28,338 nt of DNA, taken from the IMG/VR virus record IMGVR_UViG_3300042691_015688, positions 1-28,338 of that record; one strand, 5' to 3'. Positions within the stretch are counted from its first letter, which is position 1. Each line of letters starts with the position of its first letter. Positions 25,076 to 28,338 of the stretch are shown here, piece by piece. A program made the translations under genes and the position numbers. The stretch comes from a virus. The notes beneath the pieces are model-generated. The model ran no database searches. It had not been told where the DNA came from and saw only the letters and a program-made list of their open reading frames with translations.

Positions 25076-27211
25076 ATGTCTATCGTTGCGAAAATATTTG
25101 CCGAGTTCAACCCGAAAGGCATTAACGACGCAGAAACCGCCTTTAGTCGATTCGGCAAAGCGGTAGGTGGTTCCCTCGCAACGGGAGCCATCATTAACTT
25201 CTCGCGAGCGTTCGTTACGGCGGCGGCTGAAGATGAGAGCGCACAACGAAAACTACAGACACAATTAGAGAACAGCACCGGGGCTACCGCCGATCAGGTT
25301 GAACAGGTTGAGCGGTTTATCTCTAAGACGCAGACGGCGACAGGTGTTCTTGACGACAAACTACGTCCGGCCTTAGGCAACCTTGTTCGTGCGACAGAAG
25401 ACTCGACAGAAGCCCAAGACCTTCTAGGCCTTGCGATCGATATCAGCGTCGGTACAGGACGCGACCTTGAGGCTGTCTCGCTTGCGCTCGCTCGAGCACA
25501 CGACGGTAATACGGGCGCACTTTCGCGTCTCGGTATTCAGACGAAAGACGCTGAAGGCAAAGCACTCTCCTTTGACGAAGTCGTTCAGAATCTCTCCGCT
25601 ACGTTCGGCGGTCAGGCCGATAAGGCTATGGAGACGACCGAAGGCAAGATGAAACTGCTTACGGTACAAATGGAAGAGGCCAAAGAGACCATCGGGATGG
25701 CCTTGATTCCCGTCTTTGTTACCCTCGCTGACGCACTCCTTCCGATTATTGAGGCCTTTAACGCTCTACCGGAACCGGTGCGGAACGTCGTCGTAATCTC
25801 TACCGTTGCCGCTGGTGCTTTCTCGTCGGCATCTAAGGCTCTCGAGGGGTTCGGTCTTTCCGCTAAAACAGCGAATATCGCACTCGGAGTCGTCGGCGCA
25901 ACCCTCGGAGCCGCCGTCACGATCTACTCGTTGTACAGTTCGCGAAAAGCGGAGGCCACGCAACGCACGAAAGATTTGGCAAGCGCACTCGCTCTCGAAT
26001 CCGATGCCCAGCAGACCGCTATCGAAGACCTCGTTGCCTCCGACAAGAACACACGCCGAGTTATCGAAACCATTACCGATCTTGGGTATACCCTCGGTGA
26101 TCTTGAGCAGTATTACGAAACGGGGGGCGGCAAACTCGCAAAGTTGATTGATATCTACAATGACTTCAACATCGCGGGAATTACCAACGAGGAGCAGGGT
26201 AAAAGATTTGCTACGGCTCTCGGCCTTACCGAGCAACAAGTAGAGAGCATTTCGGGTTCCTACAGTCAGTTCACCGTTAGCCTCGACAAGACGGTCGCTC
26301 AGTCAGAGAAACTACGGGAAGAGTTCCTGAAGCAAGAAGAGGTCACAGCCCTAGTCGCAACCGCTACGGGGGAAGCAACGACAGCCCAGCAGGAAGCAGA
26401 AGCCGCCGCCCTCGCCAACGAAGAAGCACAAGCGGAGCTCACGGCTCAACTCGAGGAAGAGGAGGCCGCACTACGAGCGGTTATTGCGGCACAGTTAGCG
26501 GCGTTCTCCTCGCAGATCGGGTACGAGGAATCGACGTGGCAGACGATTGATGCTGTGTCCGAATTTGCGGAAATACAGCGACAGATTACCGAAGGCACCT
26601 ACGAAGGGGCAGATGTTTTCCGTGACTACGCAGAAGCGGAGAACGCTGTTTATGAGGCGGCTCTATCGCAGGCGGCGGCGGCGGCGAAACTAGCGGAAGA
26701 GAATGCGAAGGCCTCCGGCGCAACCCTTACTGCGGCAGAATCAGCGAGGATTCAGCGAGACGAACTAATGAACGTCGCGAAAACGCTTGACCCTGCGTCC
26801 CCTCTTCGCAGACAGTTAGAGGAATACATCACTACTCTCAATTCGCGTATCCCCGGTCAAGTCGGAACCGTACTCAAGATCACCGGAGAAATGGATATTG
26901 AGACGCGACGGTTCCTTAATCTTCAGAAGAGAGCCGCTGGCGGTTCTATCGGTACGTCACAGCCGACGCTCGTTGGCGAGCGTGGCCCCGAATTGTTTAT
27001 GCCGTACTCTTCAGGTCAGATTGTGTCTAACCCTGATCTGTTGCGGATGACTTCTGCGTCATCGCTCTCGAGCGGTCGAATGGATAGTGACGGTAGGCCT
27101 TCGGTCATAAACGTCACCGTCACCTCAGCCGACCCCAACGCCGTCGTGCGCGCCCTCCAACAGTACGTGCGCCAGTCCGGGCCTGTGCCTGTCAACACTC
27201 GAGCGATGTAA
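25076..27211 (+). CDS. Tape measure protein
   Basis: A 711-residue protein, the longest gene product in the window, starting at ATG 25076 two bases after the previous stop. It opens with a conserved-looking N-terminus (SIVAKIFAEFNPKGINDAET), has a long helical body with hydrophobic segments about 225-290 (NVVVISTVAAGAFSSASKAL, ANIALGVVGATLGAAVTIYS), an Ala/Glu-rich coiled coil about 430-560, and near the C-terminus the phrase VGERGPELFMPYSSGQIV common to tape measure proteins. It sets tail length; by the usual scale of about 0.15 nm per residue the tail would be near 100 nm. No lysozyme domain is visible in it. Confidence 0.93.
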   Translation: MSIVAKIFAEFNPKGINDAETAFSRFGKAVGGSLATGAIINFSRAFVTAAAEDESAQRKLQTQLENSTGATADQVEQVERFISKTQTATGVLDDKLRPALGNLVRATEDSTEAQDLLGLAIDISVGTGRDLEAVSLALARAHDGNTGALSRLGIQTKDAEGKALSFDEVVQNLSATFGGQADKAMETTEGKMKLLTVQMEEAKETIGMALIPVFVTLADALLPIIEAFNALPEPVRNVVVISTVAAGAFSSASKALEGFGLSAKTANIALGVVGATLGAAVTIYSLYSSRKAEATQRTKDLASALALESDAQQTAIEDLVASDKNTRRVIETITDLGYTLGDLEQYYETGGGKLAKLIDIYNDFNIAGITNEEQGKRFATALGLTEQQVESISGSYSQFTVSLDKTVAQSEKLREEFLKQEEVTALVATATGEATTAQQEAEAAALANEEAQAELTAQLEEEEAALRAVIAAQLAAFSSQIGYEESTWQTIDAVSEFAEIQRQITEGTYEGADVFRDYAEAENAVYEAALSQAAAAAKLAEENAKASGATLTAAESARIQRDELMNVAKTLDPASPLRRQLEEYITTLNSRIPGQVGTVLKITGEMDIETRRFLNLQKRAAGGSIGTSQPTLVGERGPELFMPYSSGQIVSNPDLLRMTSASSLSSGRMDSDGRPSVINVTVTSADPNAVVRALQQYVRQSGPVPVNTRAM

Positions 27212-28338
27212 TGCCGAAAATTAACTGGGTCTTTGAGCGACAGACACCAACGGTAGTGGATGTCACAAGTTTTGTTTTGTCCTTTAGTTATCAGCAAGGC
27301 AGACAGAATTACCTTAACTCATACTCTGGCGGCATCTTAAACGTCACTTTAAATAACCAAGCAAACGTGGCCCAATACTTTGGTTTTAACGACGTATTTA
27401 ATTTAGAAGAACCAGTAACAGGCTATAAATGTAGTTTTTGGGTGCAAAATGTTGTGTTTAACGATTACCCCGGCAACACAGGTATGTCAACAATAACTGT
27501 GAGCCTTGCTGATGTGTTAGCCCGTAACGGTCGCAATGTTGTTAACAATGTGTCGCTTACACAAAAACCAACACAAAACCAACTTGAGGATCTTTGGAGA
27601 ACAAGTGGTTATCAGATAGGTAATGTTGCGAACTTTGGCGCTGGTCAATCTGTGGCAAGTGCCCAAACCTATACAGGTTCAGTTTTAAACTATTTCAATT
27701 TGATAACCAGCACGGAAAAAGGCGGCGTTCGCTTTACGGGTCAGTTAGTACAAGTCATTGCTCGAAACTTTATGGCTGATTTTGTGTCGGGTTTTACTTT
27801 TACACGAAATAGCCCAACCGCTTCAGCGATTGCCTATCAAACGCTAAACCATAACAAGGCTGGTCTAAACTTTTTTAACAATGTGACCATTGCGCCACAA
27901 GGGTTGGCAGGACAAACGGCAACAAATAGCGCGTCGTTGACGGCCTACGGCAACGCACAAGAAACAATCACTACAGTCGACGCAACAACAACGCAGGCTT
28001 TAGGCCTCGCGCAATGGTTAGCGTTTAGCCAGTCTGACCCTGAATCAGAATTGTGGTCAGTTGGTTTTATAGATCTGATACAAAACCAAACAGCATTGAA
28101 CGAATTTCTAGATGCTTTTATCGGTGGCGTTAATCAAAATCTAATTTGGGATTTAGTTTATCGTGTGCCGGGTGCAGGTTCAGACACAACCGAATCGGTT
28201 GCAATTGAAGGTATCGCTGTTAACGCAACCCCTGAGCAAACTACTTTTGAAGTATTTTTCAGCCCGACAACGTACTACCAGTTTTTCACCCTTAACTCAT
28301 CAACGCTGGGTATTCTGAATACCAGCAGACTCGGATGG
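27211..28338 (+). CDS. Minor tail protein, AT-rich, 3' end outside window (partial)
   Basis: An uninterrupted frame of 376 codons from ATG 27211 (TAATG overlap with the tape measure stop) to the end of the window, with no stop. It starts MPKINWVFERQTPTVVDVTS and is beta-rich with many Asn, Gln, Thr and Phe (GGILNVTLNNQANVAQYFG, LNYFNLITSTEKGGVRFTG), typical of distal tail or baseplate proteins. Its base composition is clearly lower in GC (about 37-50 percent in sampled stretches) than the rest, and codons such as TTT, AAC, CAA and GTT dominate, a sign of recent exchange. Probably a distal tail or adsorption protein. Confidence 0.75.
   Translation, partial: MPKINWVFERQTPTVVDVTSFVLSFSYQQGRQNYLNSYSGGILNVTLNNQANVAQYFGFNDVFNLEEPVTGYKCSFWVQNVVFNDYPGNTGMSTITVSLADVLARNGRNVVNNVSLTQKPTQNQLEDLWRTSGYQIGNVANFGAGQSVASAQTYTGSVLNYFNLITSTEKGGVRFTGQLVQVIARNFMADFVSGFTFTRNSPTASAIAYQTLNHNKAGLNFFNNVTIAPQGLAGQTATNSASLTAYGNAQETITTVDATTTQALGLAQWLAFSQSDPESELWSVGFIDLIQNQTALNEFLDAFIGGVNQNLIWDLVYRVPGAGSDTTESVAIEGIAVNATPEQTTFEVFFSPTTYYQFFTLNSSTLGILNTSRLGW

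Noticed and set aside
26670-26690. GGC-rich trinucleotide run in the tape measure gene
   Set aside because: Short run of alanine codons (AAAAA) within a coiled coil; ordinary for this protein.
1-28338. CRISPR array, insertion sequence, integrase or attachment site
   Set aside because: No spaced direct-repeat array, transposase, recombinase motif or att-like core was seen on either strand.

Overview
The window is most of the genome of a tailed bacteriophage with a siphovirus-type (HK97-fold) structural module. Every supported gene lies on the + strand. The host is almost certainly an actinobacterium: the phage carries a WhiB-family regulator (a family found in Actinobacteria and their phages), several small zinc-finger types I associate with actinophages, many GTG starts and sigma-A-like promoters. 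A long Thr/Pro-rich mucin-like segment in one secreted protein recalls Acidimicrobiia, but that is a weak host hint. No integrase, immunity repressor, DNA polymerase, helicase or tRNA gene is visible. Replication probably relies on a phage initiator plus host enzymes. The lifestyle cannot be settled because the window is cut inside the tail genes at both ends.

Layout. 1-3109: end of an upstream gene, then a lysis cassette (M15 peptidase endolysin, several small membrane proteins that are holin candidates, and a secreted PA14-like/mucin-like protein). 3110-7956: early operon behind a clear promoter, with small unknowns, a YqaJ-type exonuclease with a candidate annealing protein, a winged-helix protein, SSB, WhiB, a putative PD-(D/E)xK nuclease and a replication initiator whose linker region holds origin-like repeats. 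8001-10831: second operon behind a near-copy of the same promoter and leader, with ten small genes ending in a lipoprotein that has a lysozyme/transglycosylase-like domain. 10828-14633: a putative DNA-modification block (C5-cytosine methyltransferase with an out-of-frame gene embedded in it, zinc ribbon, ParB-like protein, TET-associated-type glycosyltransferase, SAM methyltransferase). 14630-27211: zinc finger, HNH nuclease, small and large terminase, portal, a very large prohead-protease fusion, major capsid protein, head-tail connectors, major tail protein, frameshifted tail assembly chaperones and tape measure. 27211-28338: an AT-richer tail protein that runs off the end.

Genes are packed with 1-8 base stop/start overlaps (mostly ATGA or GTGA), so translational coupling is the rule. 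Three promoters can be argued from sequence. Two (3116-3145 and 8001-8030) share TAGACA-N18-TA(C/G)AAT and are followed, exactly at the predicted +1, by a GTCGG-type hairpin. The third (12276-12304) would start a leaderless mRNA on the GTG of the parB-like gene.

Best leads for new biology: the modification block 10.8-14.6 kb, the gene nested inside the methyltransferase, an approximately 66-fold occurrence of the palindrome AGGCCT across the window, the origin-like repeats inside the initiator gene, the HAD phosphatase-prohead protease polyprotein, and the secreted/lipoprotein genes that may act on the host envelope. Counts were made by eye and no database search was run.
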